64,000 nucleotides of DNA, taken from NCBI RefSeq assembly GCF_013395055.1, contig NZ_CP058349.1, positions 806,001-870,000 on the forward strand. The letters are read 5' to 3'. Made by a program: the position numbers and the translations under genes. Positions 20,531-30,301 of the stretch are shown piece by piece (positions within the stretch are counted from its first letter, which is position 1; every line of letters starts with the position of its first letter). Under the pieces are notes generated by a model. That model had not been told where the DNA came from. It made no database searches and worked only from the letters and a program-made list of their open reading frames with translations. Source of the DNA: Pseudomonas sp. ABC1. GTDB lineage: Bacteria; Pseudomonadota; Gammaproteobacteria; Pseudomonadales; Pseudomonadaceae.

Positions 20531-20570
20531 CCTACCTGGGTCCCTGCCTGCGCGGGGACGACAGGGCGCT
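20531..20570. repeat. REP-like palindrome
   Basis: CCTGGGTCCCTGCCTGCGCG and the following GGGACGAC form a short GC-rich palindrome of the type scattered between pseudomonad genes. Related forms occur at about 25660-25690 and 25830-25865. Confidence 0.45.
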
Positions 20571-20648
20571 GGAATCTGCACAGACCGTCCCGATGGCCCT
20601 GACCTGAAACCAGAAGAACACCTGTTCATCCCCTGAAAAGGAAGCCCC

Positions 20649-21653
20649 ATGCCCGGCCCGATCCTTCGCCACTGGCTGACGCGCAGCCTGCTTTCCCTGC
20701 TGATCCTCCTGTGCAGCCTGTGGGGCGGGTTCGCGCTCTATTACCGACTGCCGCTGGAAGCCGCACTGAAAACGGTCGTGCTCATCGTACTGGCGCTGGC
20801 AGTGCTGGCCGCCCTGGCGTCCCTGTGGCGCAACGGCTGGCGGGGTCTGGTGGGCTTTATCCTCGGTTTCGCCATCCTGCAGTTCTGGTGGAACAGCCTC
20901 GCCCCCTCCAACGAGCGGGACTGGGCCGACGACGTCATGTTCATGGCCCAGGGCCAGATCGAAGGCAACATCGTCACCCTGCCCCATGTGCGCAACTTCG
21001 ACTGGCGCAGCGACGAGGACTACACGCCGCGCTGGGAAAGCCGTCGCTACGACCTGGACAAACTGGCCTCGGTCGACCTGATCACTTCCTACTGGGGGAT
21101 GCCAGCCATCGCCCACGTGCTGGTGTCGTTCGGCTTCGAGACCGGTGAGTTCGTCACCTTCTCGGTGGAAATCCGCAAGGAGCGCCATGAGCGCTACTCG
21201 GAGATCGGCGGATTCTTCAAGGAGTTCGAACTGAGCATCATCGCCGCCGACGAACGCGACGTGGTGCGCGTACGCAGCAATGTGCGCGACGAAGACGAAT
21301 ACCTGTACCGGGTGGACATGCCCAAGGACGTCATGCGCTCGCTGTTCCTGTCCTATGTCGGGCAAGCCAACGAGCTGGTGCGCAAGCCGCGCTTCTACCA
21401 CACGGTCACGGCCAACTGCACCACCCTGGTGTTCGGCATGATGCAGCACATCGTCGGCGGCCTGCCGCTGGACTACCGCCTGCTGCTCAGCGGCTACCTG
21501 CCTGAATACGTGTATGCCCTGGACGGCTTCACACCCGGCGTCGCACTGGAGCAGCTACGCGAACGTGGCCGGCTGACCGACCGAGCCCGCGCCAGCACGG
21601 ACAGCGAGAATTTCTCGCAGGTCATCCGCCAGGGCGTTCCCGGCTGGGAATGA
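20649..21653 (+). CDS. DUF4105 inner-membrane protein
   Basis: Protein of 334 residues with two or three N-terminal membrane helices (about 13-31, 39-60, 64-82) followed by a large soluble domain. The soluble part shows the DUF4105 pattern, including YTPRWESRRYDL, SFGFETGEFVTFSVEIRKE and a conserved cysteine segment FYHTVTANCTTL. The Cys/His-bearing motif suggests a papain-like fold but no function is established. The ATG at 20649 follows AAAAGGAAG. It is a single gene closed by the GGTGCGC hairpin downstream. Confidence 0.82.
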   Translation: MPGPILRHWLTRSLLSLLILLCSLWGGFALYYRLPLEAALKTVVLIVLALAVLAALASLWRNGWRGLVGFILGFAILQFWWNSLAPSNERDWADDVMFMAQGQIEGNIVTLPHVRNFDWRSDEDYTPRWESRRYDLDKLASVDLITSYWGMPAIAHVLVSFGFETGEFVTFSVEIRKERHERYSEIGGFFKEFELSIIAADERDVVRVRSNVRDEDEYLYRVDMPKDVMRSLFLSYVGQANELVRKPRFYHTVTANCTTLVFGMMQHIVGGLPLDYRLLLSGYLPEYVYALDGFTPGVALEQLRERGRLTDRARASTDSENFSQVIRQGVPGWE

Positions 21654-21661
21654 CGCTCAGG

Positions 21662-21680
21662 GGTGCGCCAGACGCGCACC
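21662..21680. terminator. GGTGCGC hairpin, convergent terminator
   Basis: GGTGCGC-CAGAC-GCGCACC between the convergent DUF4105 gene and the small membrane protein gene. The same inverted heptamer recurs at 32209-32225 and 58985-59001, so it is a dispersed hairpin family as well as a likely terminator. Confidence 0.55.
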
Positions 21681-21685
21681 TCACC

Positions 21686-21865
21686 TCAGGGCAGGATCTT
21701 GATCGCTTCCAGAATCCGGTAGCCGATGATGCTCAGCATGCACAGCGTGCCGAGCCACAGCAGCAGGACGCCGAATGGCTGGTCGCGTCGGGTGAAGCCT
21801 ACGCCCAGCAATACCATGCCCAGGCAAAGAATCCCGAGCGTGACCCAGAGTGCGTGCATATCCAT
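21686..21865 (-). CDS. Small two-helix membrane protein
   Basis: Product of 59 residues starting MDMHALWVTLGI, almost entirely two hydrophobic helices (about 5-23 and 32-50) around a charged RRDQP turn. A longer frame extends upstream but is Arg-rich shadow sequence. The ATG at 21865 has AAGGGG/AAGGGAA just upstream. It lies 46 bp after the lipase-like gene on the same strand and could be cotranscribed. I do not recognise a family; it is probably a conserved pseudomonad hypothetical. Confidence 0.6.
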   Translation of the reverse strand: MDMHALWVTLGILCLGMVLLGVGFTRRDQPFGVLLLWLGTLCMLSIIGYRILEAIKILP

Positions 21866-21911
21866 TTCCCTTCCCCTTCTTCTCGATGCAAGACGGTCTG
21901 CTTGCCTACGG

Positions 21912-23849
21912 TCAGCGCGTGGCCTGGGTCGGTGTTGGCGCGCTGTGCGCACCACCGTCCTCGACCAGGCTCTGGTGCAATATCCGGCGAATCTCCAGGA
22001 TCGCCTCGGGCGTCTCCTGGACACTGTGCCAGGAGGCGATCACCTTTTCCGAAACAGCCCCCTCCAGATGGGAGCTGCTGTAAGGCACGACGCCATCGCT
22101 CGACTCCAGCAAGGCCAGCTTCGGCGTGTCGTTGCCCATGATGCTGTGATAGCGAACGGACGGCGCAATCGGCATCTGTGCCGACAGCTTGACGAACGGG
22201 TCCTGGTCGCTGAGGTTGTCGATACTGTTCAACGGCCGTAGCAGCGAGGCCGGCGGTGCCGCCCCCGGATCGACGACCAGTTGCGCGATGTTCTTGAAGC
22301 GCCCGAGCACCGACACCGGCAGCCGTACCATCCCCGCCGCCCAGCGCGAAACACGGTTCTCGGCGAACGGTGTGCCACGGTGCGGCGCCGCGACGAAGAC
22401 CGCCCGGCTCACCTGGGGCAAAGGCTCGAAACTCAGGTAATCGTCGAGTTCCTTCCTGACGCGCCGGAAGCGCGCGTCATCCAGCTTGTAGCTGCTTCTG
22501 AAACTGCTCCACAGCAGTTCCTCCGAAGAAGACACCATCAACCGCGACAGCACGCCGCCCATACTGTGCCCGATCAGCACGACATCCTGCGAGGCGACAG
22601 ACGAGGCCTCGGGATCGAAGTGACGCAGGGTTTCGTTCACTGCCTTGCGGATGGCGGCATTGTTGAACACCAGCGGGGCGTTGGTCGGGTAGTAGACCTG
22701 CCATATCTGGTAGTTCTGCCGCAGCGTCTCGTCGCCCAGTACTTCGTTGGCCACATTGATCCAGGCCTCGGGGCTGCTGGCCAGGCCGTGCAGCATGATG
22801 ATCACGCGGCGGTCCGGGTCATACGGCTGCATCAGGTAGACACGCGGCTCCTCCAGCGGCTCACCACGCCCGACCAGCGTCAGCAGGGACTGGGCAGCGA
22901 ACCCCGAACGGGCCAGCCAGAGCCCGTAGCCGGACGTAAAATTGGCCGCCAGCGGCACCTCGCGCCCGGACAGGCGCACACTGTCCTGCCGGTAGGGGTC
23001 GTACCCCATCAGGCGCGCTTCGCGGACGCTCAGAACTTCGTCCAGGCTCTCACCCGGAAAGCTCATGACCCCGGTAATCGCCGGGAACGGCGTTTCACTG
23101 TAGGGCACCGCCGCGCTGTCGCGCCCCACCACGCGCCGCGCCGTCACCGCCACCAGTTCGGCGCCGAAACCAGCGCGCCGATATTGGTTACGCAACCCGG
23201 CGAACGACAGCGAGGATGCAGGAATCAGCTCTTTCGGCAGGTCACGCCCATTGGCCAGACGCACGTCGGCCATGTCGCCGCTGACGCTCCACTTGCCGGC
23301 CGATACGCTGAAATCCCCACTTTCGCGTGCTGCCGGCGGGTGCCCGCGATAGCGCTCGAACAACCGGGTGATCGCCTGCTGCACAGCGAAGTTGTAGTAG
23401 TCGCGCACCTGTGTCTGTCGGTCCTCGAAAGCCCGTTGCTCCGGCTCGCGCTCGCTGAAAAACAGGTAGGCATAGGCATGCCGGGCACTCTCCATATAGG
23501 CATCGAGCACCTCATCGGCCTGCTGGCTCTCCTGACGCTCCAGGCGCAAGGCCCTCTGCAACCACAACTCGGATAACGCCGACAGGCGCCGCTCGGCACG
23601 CAGTCCATCGGTATCCGCCAGCCGCTCCAGGCAGGAAGGCTCGCCCTCGGACGCACGGCAACGGAAGTCAGCGATACCGACCACCTGCAAGGCACTGACG
23701 GTGGCGCTGCTCAGTTCGCCGGTGGTCAGGACATCGCCACGGCGCTGGGCCATGTAATCGGACGTACTGAGGGAGGACACCTTGACGCCGGCACAGCCGG
23801 ACAACAGCAGTGCCAGCAGCAGAAATTTCACGGGACGGAATGCAACCAC
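21912..23849 (-). CDS. Lipoprotein alpha/beta hydrolase (lipase/esterase-like)
   Basis: Exported hydrolase of 645 residues. A GTG start gives a signal peptide ending in the lipobox LLSGC (C19). The N-terminal 250 residues are helical and of unknown role; the C-terminal half is an alpha/beta hydrolase with the nucleophile elbow GHSMGG and an upstream oxyanion-hole region IIMLHGLASSPEAW. APHRGTPFAENRVSRW is typical of this lipase-like group. The substrate is unknown. The Shine-Dalgarno site is weak, and a second GTG 18 bp downstream is possible. It is far longer than simple esterases because of the N-terminal domain. Confidence 0.8.
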   Translation of the reverse strand: MVAFRPVKFLLLALLLSGCAGVKVSSLSTSDYMAQRRGDVLTTGELSSATVSALQVVGIADFRCRASEGEPSCLERLADTDGLRAERRLSALSELWLQRALRLERQESQQADEVLDAYMESARHAYAYLFFSEREPEQRAFEDRQTQVRDYYNFAVQQAITRLFERYRGHPPAARESGDFSVSAGKWSVSGDMADVRLANGRDLPKELIPASSLSFAGLRNQYRRAGFGAELVAVTARRVVGRDSAAVPYSETPFPAITGVMSFPGESLDEVLSVREARLMGYDPYRQDSVRLSGREVPLAANFTSGYGLWLARSGFAAQSLLTLVGRGEPLEEPRVYLMQPYDPDRRVIIMLHGLASSPEAWINVANEVLGDETLRQNYQIWQVYYPTNAPLVFNNAAIRKAVNETLRHFDPEASSVASQDVVLIGHSMGGVLSRLMVSSSEELLWSSFRSSYKLDDARFRRVRKELDDYLSFEPLPQVSRAVFVAAPHRGTPFAENRVSRWAAGMVRLPVSVLGRFKNIAQLVVDPGAAPPASLLRPLNSIDNLSDQDPFVKLSAQMPIAPSVRYHSIMGNDTPKLALLESSDGVVPYSSSHLEGAVSEKVIASWHSVQETPEAILEIRRILHQSLVEDGGAHSAPTPTQATR

Positions 23850-23980
23850 GATGATTCAGCTTTCTCGATCGAATGACAGGCAAGGGCCAGCGCCCATGGA
23901 CGAAAGACGCAATGGTACGCCAAGACGGTCAGCCAGGCGCGCAGCACTGCAAATTGCAACGAATGCCCGGCTGTAACGAA

Positions 23981-24039
23981 ACGGCCCCGGCGTCGCAGGA
24001 CGCCAGGGCCGTCAATACAGCCATGCCGGAGCATGGCTG
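23981..24039 (-). terminator. Two hairpins ending speC
   Basis: Directly after the speC stop, CAGCCATGC-CGGA-GCATGGCTG (24018-24039) forms a perfect 9-bp stem. It is followed by ACGGCCC-GGCGTC / GACGCC-GGGCCGT (23981-24012) and, on the minus strand, GTTTCGTTA. The second hairpin looks like the true terminator. Confidence 0.7.
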
Positions 24040-24044
24040 GCAGA

Positions 24045-25208
24045 TCAGATATAGAACGCTTTCAGTGGCGGGAAGCCATTGAATTCCACCGCGCTGTAGC
24101 TGGTGGTGTAGGCCCCGGTGGACAGCCAGTACAGGCGATCACCGCTGGACAGGTTGAGCGGCAGGCCATACTTGTAGTTCTCGTACATGATATCGGCGCT
24201 GTCGCAGGTCGGCCCGGCGATCACCACTTCTTCCAGCTCGCCCTTCTTCTCGGTCCAGATGGGGAACTTGATCGCTTCGTCCATGGTTTCGATCAGGCCG
24301 CTGAACTTGCCCACATCGGTATAGACCCAGCGCTCGACGGCAGTACGCGACTTGCGCGCCACCAGCACCACTTCACTGACCAGGATGCCGGAGTTGGCGA
24401 TCAGCGAACGGCCCGGCTCCAGGATGATTTCCGGCAGTTCGTCACCGAAGTCTTCCTTGAGGAAACGGGTGATTTCCTCGGCATAGGTCTGCAGGTCATT
24501 GGTGCGCTGGATGTAGTTGGCCGGGAAGCCACCACCCATGTTGATCATCTGCAGGGTGATACCGTCTTCTTCCTTGAGGCGCTCGAAAATCACCTTGACC
24601 TTGGCAATGGCGGCGTCCCAGACGTCGATGTCACGCTGCTGCGAACCGACGTGGAAGGAAATGCCATAAGGCACCAGCTTCAGTTGCTTGGCCAGGATCA
24701 GCAGGTCGAGGGCCATGTCCGGGTTGCAGCCGAACTTGCGCGACAGCGGCCAGTCGGCGGAGTTGGAGCCTTCGGTCAGGATGCGCACATAGATCTTCGA
24801 ACCCGGCGCGGCCTTGGCGATATTGCGCAGATCGGCCTCGGAGTCGGTGGCGAACAGGCGCACGCCCTTCTCGTAGAAATGGCGGATGTCCTTGGACTTC
24901 TTGATGGTGTTGCCGTAGCTGATGCGATCAGCGCTGACGCCGGCGCCCATGACCTTGTCCAGCTCGTAGATCGACGCGATGTCGAAGTTCGAACCCTTGT
25001 CGCGCAGCAGCTCGGTGATCTCGATCGCCGGGTTGGCCTTGACCGCGTAGTAGACCTTGGCGAACGGGAAATAACCCACCAGGTCATCGTAGGCCTGGCT
25101 GATGGTCGCGGTATCGATGACCACGAAGGGGGTTTCCTGCTGGTCGGCGAACGCCTTCATTTTCTGGAAGGTTGCGCGCGGGAAATAGTCTTCGACCTTG
25201 ATCGACAT
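24045..25208 (-). CDS. speC: Ornithine decarboxylase, PLP fold-type III
   Basis: Converts ornithine to putrescine in polyamine synthesis; 387 residues. It is the eukaryote-like alanine-racemase-fold enzyme, not the large fold-type I decarboxylase of enterobacteria. The PLP lysine is in FAKVYYAVKANP near residue 50, GGGFP and EPGRSL bind the phosphate, and the active-site cysteine is in GPTCDSADIM. The ATG at 25208 is preferred to a longer frame starting 96 bp upstream, which is not protein-like. It is monocistronic, with two hairpins behind it and a 726-bp gap in front. Confidence 0.93.
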   Translation of the reverse strand: MSIKVEDYFPRATFQKMKAFADQQETPFVVIDTATISQAYDDLVGYFPFAKVYYAVKANPAIEITELLRDKGSNFDIASIYELDKVMGAGVSADRISYGNTIKKSKDIRHFYEKGVRLFATDSEADLRNIAKAAPGSKIYVRILTEGSNSADWPLSRKFGCNPDMALDLLILAKQLKLVPYGISFHVGSQQRDIDVWDAAIAKVKVIFERLKEEDGITLQMINMGGGFPANYIQRTNDLQTYAEEITRFLKEDFGDELPEIILEPGRSLIANSGILVSEVVLVARKSRTAVERWVYTDVGKFSGLIETMDEAIKFPIWTEKKGELEEVVIAGPTCDSADIMYENYKYGLPLNLSSGDRLYWLSTGAYTTSYSAVEFNGFPPLKAFYI

Positions 25209-25421
25209 AAAGTAAGGAGCTCCAAACGGGAAAACACAAGTCGGATGAGGGGTACAGCCCGAACGTCCCATCAGTTTCCCCACTTTGGTTCGCCTACTTC
25301 CCAAGGCATGTCGCCGAGTATTACCAGGGGTAATCTCTCGTCGTCAGTACTTGAGCCGGATGGATCGTTGCCAGCATGGACGTTCGGTCGCGAACTTTAG
25401 AGCCAAGAAACTCCGAGATCA

Positions 25422-25452
25422 ATCAAAAAACGTCCCATGGAGACTTTTTGAT
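25422..25452. promoter_or_regulatory. Inverted repeat upstream of speC
   Basis: ATCAAAAA (25422-25429) and TTTTTGAT (25445-25452) flank CATGG, an AT-rich 8-bp dyad about 215 bp upstream of speC in an otherwise GC-rich region. It could be an operator or a leader hairpin; there is no further evidence. The remaining 25209-25934 gap shows only repeats (see next entry) and no convincing gene. Confidence 0.35.
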
Positions 25453-25796
25453 GACTCCCGCAACCCTGCACCCGGAAGCGGCGTTTACGGAGTCCGGCCC
25501 ACAGGGAAACCGCCGGCCTCCAATCCGGCCCCACACCGCAGCGGCACAGCGTTTGCGCAGTACAGACTGAAGTAAAACAATGACAACCCGATGAAGCCCC
25601 GCGTGCCCGCCGCTTGTCGGTGCGGCCAGGGAACATAAGACCTCGCTGGCCATAAGTCCGCGCACCTGGGTTCCCGCCTTAGCGCACTGCTGTCCAGTAC
25701 GCCTTTTACCTAACCCACGATACGGTGGCCTTGCGCTTATCGTTCCTGTGCAAATGCCAGGTGGTGGGATGGGGCATCCGCACAGCCGCCTGCCGC

Positions 25797-25892
25797 AGTG
25801 ACTGTAGAAAAAGCTCGTTGCTCATAAGCCCGCGTACCTAGGCTCCCGCCTACGCGGGAGCGACGGTGTTGTGGCTTTTTCTCATAGTCACT
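25797..25892. repeat. Nested inverted repeat with REP-like core
   Basis: The outer arms AGTGACT (25797-25803) + GAAAAAGC (25807-25814) are complementary to GCTTTTTC (25874-25881) + AGTCACT (25886-25892). Inside sits a perfect hairpin GCTCCCGC-CTAC-GCGGGAGC (25842-25861). A diverged copy of the segment around the core (CATAAG..CGCG.ACCT.GG.TCCCGCC) lies at about 25650-25690. It could also terminate the chemoreceptor gene that ends at 25935. Confidence 0.6.
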
Positions 25893-25934
25893 TCAATATT
25901 TGCCGCGAGAGCGAACAGCCCTGAAAACATCCCC

Positions 25935-27599
25935 CTACAGGCGGAACATCTTCACCAGCCGTTGCAGGTTCCCGGCGAGTTGCGACAGTTCCTTGCTGGT
26001 CTGCACGTTCTGCCGCGAGGCCTCGCTGGTTTCCTCGGCGATCTGGCTGACATTGGTGACATTGCGGTTGATTTCCTCGGCCACCGCGCTCTGCTCTTCC
26101 GCCGCCGAGGCGATCATCGCGTTCATGTCGTTGATCGTGGTCACCGACGCGGTGATCTGATCCAGCATATGCCCGGCGGTGCTCACCTGCTCCTTGCCGA
26201 CCTGGGCCTTGCTGCGGCTGCTGTCCATCACCGAGACGGCATTCGCCGCGCCCGCCTGCAACTTCTCGATCATCGACTGGATTTCACTGGTCGATTGCTG
26301 GGTGCGCGAGGCCAGCGTGCGCACCTCGTCGGCGACCACGGCAAAACCTCGGCCCTGCTCACCCGCCCGGGCCGCCTCGATGGCCGCATTCAGCGCCAGC
26401 AAGTTGGTCTGCTCGGCGATACTGCGAATGACGTCCACCACCGAACTGATGTTGACGCTGTCCTGCTCCAGCTCATGAATGACCTGCGATGCCCTGTCGA
26501 CTTCCTCGGCCAGGGATTCGATCGCCGAAACGGTCTGCGCGACCACCGCCCGGCCGCTGATGGCCTGCTGGTCCGCTTCGGAAGCCGCATGCGCGGCACT
26601 GGCTGCGTTGCCGGCGACATCCTGCACCGTCGCCGACATTTCGTGCATCGCCGTCGCCACCTGGTCGGTTTCCAGTTGCTGGCGCGCGATCCCGCTGCCG
26701 GTCTGGGCGCTGACGGTCGCGGTCTGGGTCGCGGCGGCCGCCAGTTGCTCCACCGCCGCCGCCAGTTCCTGCACGGTATTCTGGAAGCGCATCGCCATCT
26801 CGTTGAAGGCCTTGGCGATCAGACCGATCTCATCGCCACCGTCATAACGCACCCGAGCCTGCAAGTTGCCCTCGGCCAACTCCTCGGCGGCACGCTCCAC
26901 GGCCCAGACGCCGCGCACGATTCCGCTGATGGTGGTCCTGGCCATGCAGAACACCACCACCAGCGCCACCAGCAAGGCACCGACCAGGCTGTACAGCAGC
27001 GTCATAAAGCGTTTTTCCGCCGCGTCATACAGGGTCTGCGCGGAGGCCTGGTACTGACTGCTCAACTCCCGGGCGCTCGCATAGGCGGAATTGAACGCGG
27101 GGTTCAGGCTGCTCAACAGAATGCTGTTGCCCTCACCGAAACGTCCCTGCCGCATGCTTTCCAGCACCGGGGGCACACTCTGGGTGTAGGACTGCAACTG
27201 CCGGATGAACAGCTCGTTCTGGGTCTTCACCGCCGGATCGATCCGCTCCTGATCCGCCAGGGCGGCTTGCAACCGCTCGATACGGGCCAGGCTCTCGAGT
27301 ACCGCATCGAAATGCATGTTCACCGGATGGTCATGGGCCTTTTCGAACTCACTTCCGGGTTGGTGCTGCAACGCCAGCAAGAGCTGCACCCGCGACTGCT
27401 GCATCTGATTGGTGATATCGCCCAACTGGTCGGTCGGCAGCAGGTTGCGCTGGTACAGGCTGATGAGAGCCTCGTTGCCCGTGCGCATCCCGTTCAGCGA
27501 AGCGCCGGTCAAGGCGACAATAAGACAGCAAAGCAATCCCACCAGCGCGATCAGACGAAACTTGATGGAGAAACGATTCAAACCTGCACACACGTTCAT
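25935..27599 (-). CDS. Methyl-accepting chemotaxis protein
   Basis: Transmembrane chemoreceptor of about 554 residues. A membrane helix (about 13-35) is followed by a four-helix-bundle-type periplasmic ligand domain (about 36-200), a second helix (about 202-222), a HAMP domain (AERAAEELAEGNLQARV region) and the signalling domain. The kinase-control tip EQTNLLALNAAIEAARAGEQ is intact. The ATG at 27599 was chosen; a TTG eight codons upstream is possible and neither has a strong ribosome site. The ligand is unknown. It is a lone gene, as most pseudomonad receptors are. Confidence 0.88.
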   Translation of the reverse strand: MNVCAGLNRFSIKFRLIALVGLLCCLIVALTGASLNGMRTGNEALISLYQRNLLPTDQLGDITNQMQQSRVQLLLALQHQPGSEFEKAHDHPVNMHFDAVLESLARIERLQAALADQERIDPAVKTQNELFIRQLQSYTQSVPPVLESMRQGRFGEGNSILLSSLNPAFNSAYASARELSSQYQASAQTLYDAAEKRFMTLLYSLVGALLVALVVVFCMARTTISGIVRGVWAVERAAEELAEGNLQARVRYDGGDEIGLIAKAFNEMAMRFQNTVQELAAAVEQLAAAATQTATVSAQTGSGIARQQLETDQVATAMHEMSATVQDVAGNAASAAHAASEADQQAISGRAVVAQTVSAIESLAEEVDRASQVIHELEQDSVNISSVVDVIRSIAEQTNLLALNAAIEAARAGEQGRGFAVVADEVRTLASRTQQSTSEIQSMIEKLQAGAANAVSVMDSSRSKAQVGKEQVSTAGHMLDQITASVTTINDMNAMIASAAEEQSAVAEEINRNVTNVSQIAEETSEASRQNVQTSKELSQLAGNLQRLVKMFRL

Positions 27600-27721
27600 G
27601 ACACCAGCCACTACCTGCAACAATGATTCGATAATGCTATCAAGGGCCCTGCGCCAATCCCTTGATCCAGCGCAGCCAGCCTCATGCTGTCAGACAATGA
27701 CGGCTGGCCACCGCCGGAAAA

Positions 27722-30253
27722 TCAGTAGACATCCCGCCGGTAGCGCCCATCCTCGATAAGCGCCTGCACACCCTCTGCCCCCAGCACCTCGCGCAACGCC
27801 TCATCGACACCTGCCGCCATGCCAGCCAGACTGCCGCAGACATACAGCAGCGCGCCCTCGGCGAGCCACGCCTGCAAACGCTCGGACCGCTGCCGCAGCA
27901 GGTCCTGGACGTACACCTTGTCGACCTGGTCGCGGGAAAACGCCAGGTCCAGATGTTGCAGCTCACCGTTTTCCAGCGCAGCTTCCAGCTCCGCCCCACA
28001 GAAGAAGTCATGGGCACGTTGACGCTCGCCGAACAACAGCCAGTTGCGCCGCTGCCCGGCCAGCGCACGTGCCCGCAACAGCGAACGCAGCCCGGCCAGA
28101 CCGGTGCCATTGCCGATCAGGATCAGCGGCGAATCGTCATCCGGTAGATGGAAGCCACTGTTACGGCGCACCCGCCCCGACACCTGGCCCTCCAGGGGCA
28201 GGTAGGCCGTCAGCCAGCCTGACCCCAACCCCAGGCTGCCATCGCTGCGATGTTCCTGGCGCACGATCAGTTCCAGCACACCATCGGCGGCCACCGACGC
28301 GATCGAATATTCGCGTGCACCCAGCGGCACCAGCGTATCGACCAGCGCCTGGGCATGCAGGCCGACCAGATGGCTGAAGGTGTCCGGTAACTGACGCTCG
28401 CACAGCGCCTCGGCCAGGCTCGGTTGCAACCCGTCCAGCTCCACCGGGAGCGTGCCGTCGAGGCCATGCTGGCGCAGCCATTCGTCGACCCGCGCCTGCG
28501 GGTGACGCGGGCGAATCTCCAGAATGTCGCCCGCCTCCCAGGTCGTAAGTGCTGGCGGTGCCAGCGCCACCTGGAAGACCGGCGCGCCCTGGCTCGCGGG
28601 GTTGAGGCACTGCCGTTGCAACAGCGTCCAGTTGCTCCAGGGTCGCTCCTCGAACACCAGTGGCGCAGTGCCGGTCAATTCGCCCAGTTGCTGACGCCAG
28701 TGCTGCAAGGCAGCTACGTCCTCGCCGTCGACCTCGACACGCTCGAACAGGCTGCGCGCCCCCTGCCGTCCCAGCCAGTCATCGACACGCCGGGCGAAAC
28801 CGCAGAAGTGCGGGTATTGCCGGTCACCCAGCGCCAGCAGCGCATAGTTCAATTGCTCCAGCGGCAAGGCGGCTGCAAGCACCCTGCGCTCGAAACCCAG
28901 GGCACTGTCCGGCGCCTCGCCATCGCCGAAGGTGCTGAGCACGAACACCGCATTGCGCGCCTGGCGCAGGTTGTCGTCGTCGATGCGCGACAGCGGTTCG
29001 ACGCGAACCGGAAGACCTGCCGCCTGCAACTGGCTGGCGCTCTGCCAGGCCAATTGCTCGGCATAGCCGCTCTGGCTGGCAAAACCCACCAGCCAGCCAT
29101 CCGCCGATACGTCCCCGCTCAGACCGCCCCGCGCCAGCCGCACCGCCTTCTTCTTGCGGCGGCGGTCCAGGTAGAGCAGCCAGCCGGTGATAAAGAACAA
29201 CGGCATGGCCGCGCTGGCCAGAAACATCAGGATTCGCCCGGGCAAGCCAAAGTATTCGCCCACGTGCAGGGCATAGACACTGGCCAACAGCCGCGCCTTG
29301 AAGCTCTTGTCGGTATAACGCTCGTGCTGTCGCACCGCCCCGTTCTGGGGGTCGATCTGCAACTGGTTGAAGGCCCGTACATGCTCGGCATCGTGGAGGA
29401 TGTAGAACACCGTGGCCGGCTGCCCCGCCTCTGCCGGCAGGCGCAGGTTCCAGGCGGCCATGTCCGCCCCCACGGCCTGCCTGACCGACAGCCAGAGCGC
29501 CGCGGGGTCGACTTCGGGCGGCGTAGCATCCGGAGTGCTGCGCTCGCCTCGACGACCACCGCCGTCACGCTGCTCGGCCGGCGCATCCGACAATAGCCGG
29601 GTCAGCCCGTCGCGATACCAACCATACGACCAGTACAAACCGGTCAGGGCCGCACACAGATAGAACAGCAACACCCAAGTGCCGATCACCGCATGCAGGT
29701 CCCAGTTGAAGGCGCGCCCGGTCTTCGACCAGTCCAGGGTCAGCCAGTTACGCCAGTTGCCCACCTGGCGCGGCCAGCGCAAGTAAAGACCGGACAGGCA
29801 GAAAAAGATCAGCGCCAGGGTACTGGCCGCCGTGATCTGCCTGCCGATATCGCCCAGCGCCAGCCAGCGGTGCAGTTCCATCACCAGACGAAAGAAGCCC
29901 TGCCCGACCGGCTCGGCCATTGCCTCGGCGGTGTAAGGGTCGACATAACGCACCGGTCCACGACGCTCTCCCGCAGGCACGCTGAGGAAAACCCTGGCCG
30001 GTCCTTCGTAACGGGCATCCATCCATATCCCGCTGACCTTGTCGCCCGTGTCCGCCTCGACCTTCGCTATCAGCTCGGCCGGCTCCAATCGACCGCTTTC
30101 GCTCACCTGCACCTGCCAGCGGTCGGCATTGATCAGGCGCATGATCTCGCCTTCGAAGCTGTAGAGGGCGCCGGTCACCCCCATGATCGCCAACACCAGC
30201 CCGGCACTGATGCCGAAGAACCAGTGCAACTGAAACATTATTTTCTTGAACAC
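27722..30253 (-). CDS. PepSY membrane protein fused to NADPH flavoreductase (PiuB-like)
   Basis: Fusion of about 843 residues. The N-terminal third is a PepSY_TM protein: helices near 10-32, 130-155, 180-205 and about 345-370, with HWFFG, ELHRWLALGD and HVGEYFGLPGR supplying probable heme-ligand histidines. It is followed by a flavodoxin domain (VGFASQSGYAEQLAW, VLSTFGDGEAPDS) and a ferredoxin-NADP reductase domain (REYSIAS, IGNGTGLAGLRSLL). The architecture predicts NADPH to FMN/FAD to transmembrane electron flow to the periplasm, fitting siderophore iron reduction (inference). The GTG at 30253 with AAGGCAG upstream is preferred. A Fur-box-like site lies 49 bp upstream. Confidence 0.82.
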   Translation of the reverse strand: MFKKIMFQLHWFFGISAGLVLAIMGVTGALYSFEGEIMRLINADRWQVQVSESGRLEPAELIAKVEADTGDKVSGIWMDARYEGPARVFLSVPAGERRGPVRYVDPYTAEAMAEPVGQGFFRLVMELHRWLALGDIGRQITAASTLALIFFCLSGLYLRWPRQVGNWRNWLTLDWSKTGRAFNWDLHAVIGTWVLLFYLCAALTGLYWSYGWYRDGLTRLLSDAPAEQRDGGGRRGERSTPDATPPEVDPAALWLSVRQAVGADMAAWNLRLPAEAGQPATVFYILHDAEHVRAFNQLQIDPQNGAVRQHERYTDKSFKARLLASVYALHVGEYFGLPGRILMFLASAAMPLFFITGWLLYLDRRRKKKAVRLARGGLSGDVSADGWLVGFASQSGYAEQLAWQSASQLQAAGLPVRVEPLSRIDDDNLRQARNAVFVLSTFGDGEAPDSALGFERRVLAAALPLEQLNYALLALGDRQYPHFCGFARRVDDWLGRQGARSLFERVEVDGEDVAALQHWRQQLGELTGTAPLVFEERPWSNWTLLQRQCLNPASQGAPVFQVALAPPALTTWEAGDILEIRPRHPQARVDEWLRQHGLDGTLPVELDGLQPSLAEALCERQLPDTFSHLVGLHAQALVDTLVPLGAREYSIASVAADGVLELIVRQEHRSDGSLGLGSGWLTAYLPLEGQVSGRVRRNSGFHLPDDDSPLILIGNGTGLAGLRSLLRARALAGQRRNWLLFGERQRAHDFFCGAELEAALENGELQHLDLAFSRDQVDKVYVQDLLRQRSERLQAWLAEGALLYVCGSLAGMAAGVDEALREVLGAEGVQALIEDGRYRRDVY

Positions 30254-30301
30254 GATGACACTGCCTTGATGCGAACCTTTATCGACGGCACGCACTATAT
30301 A

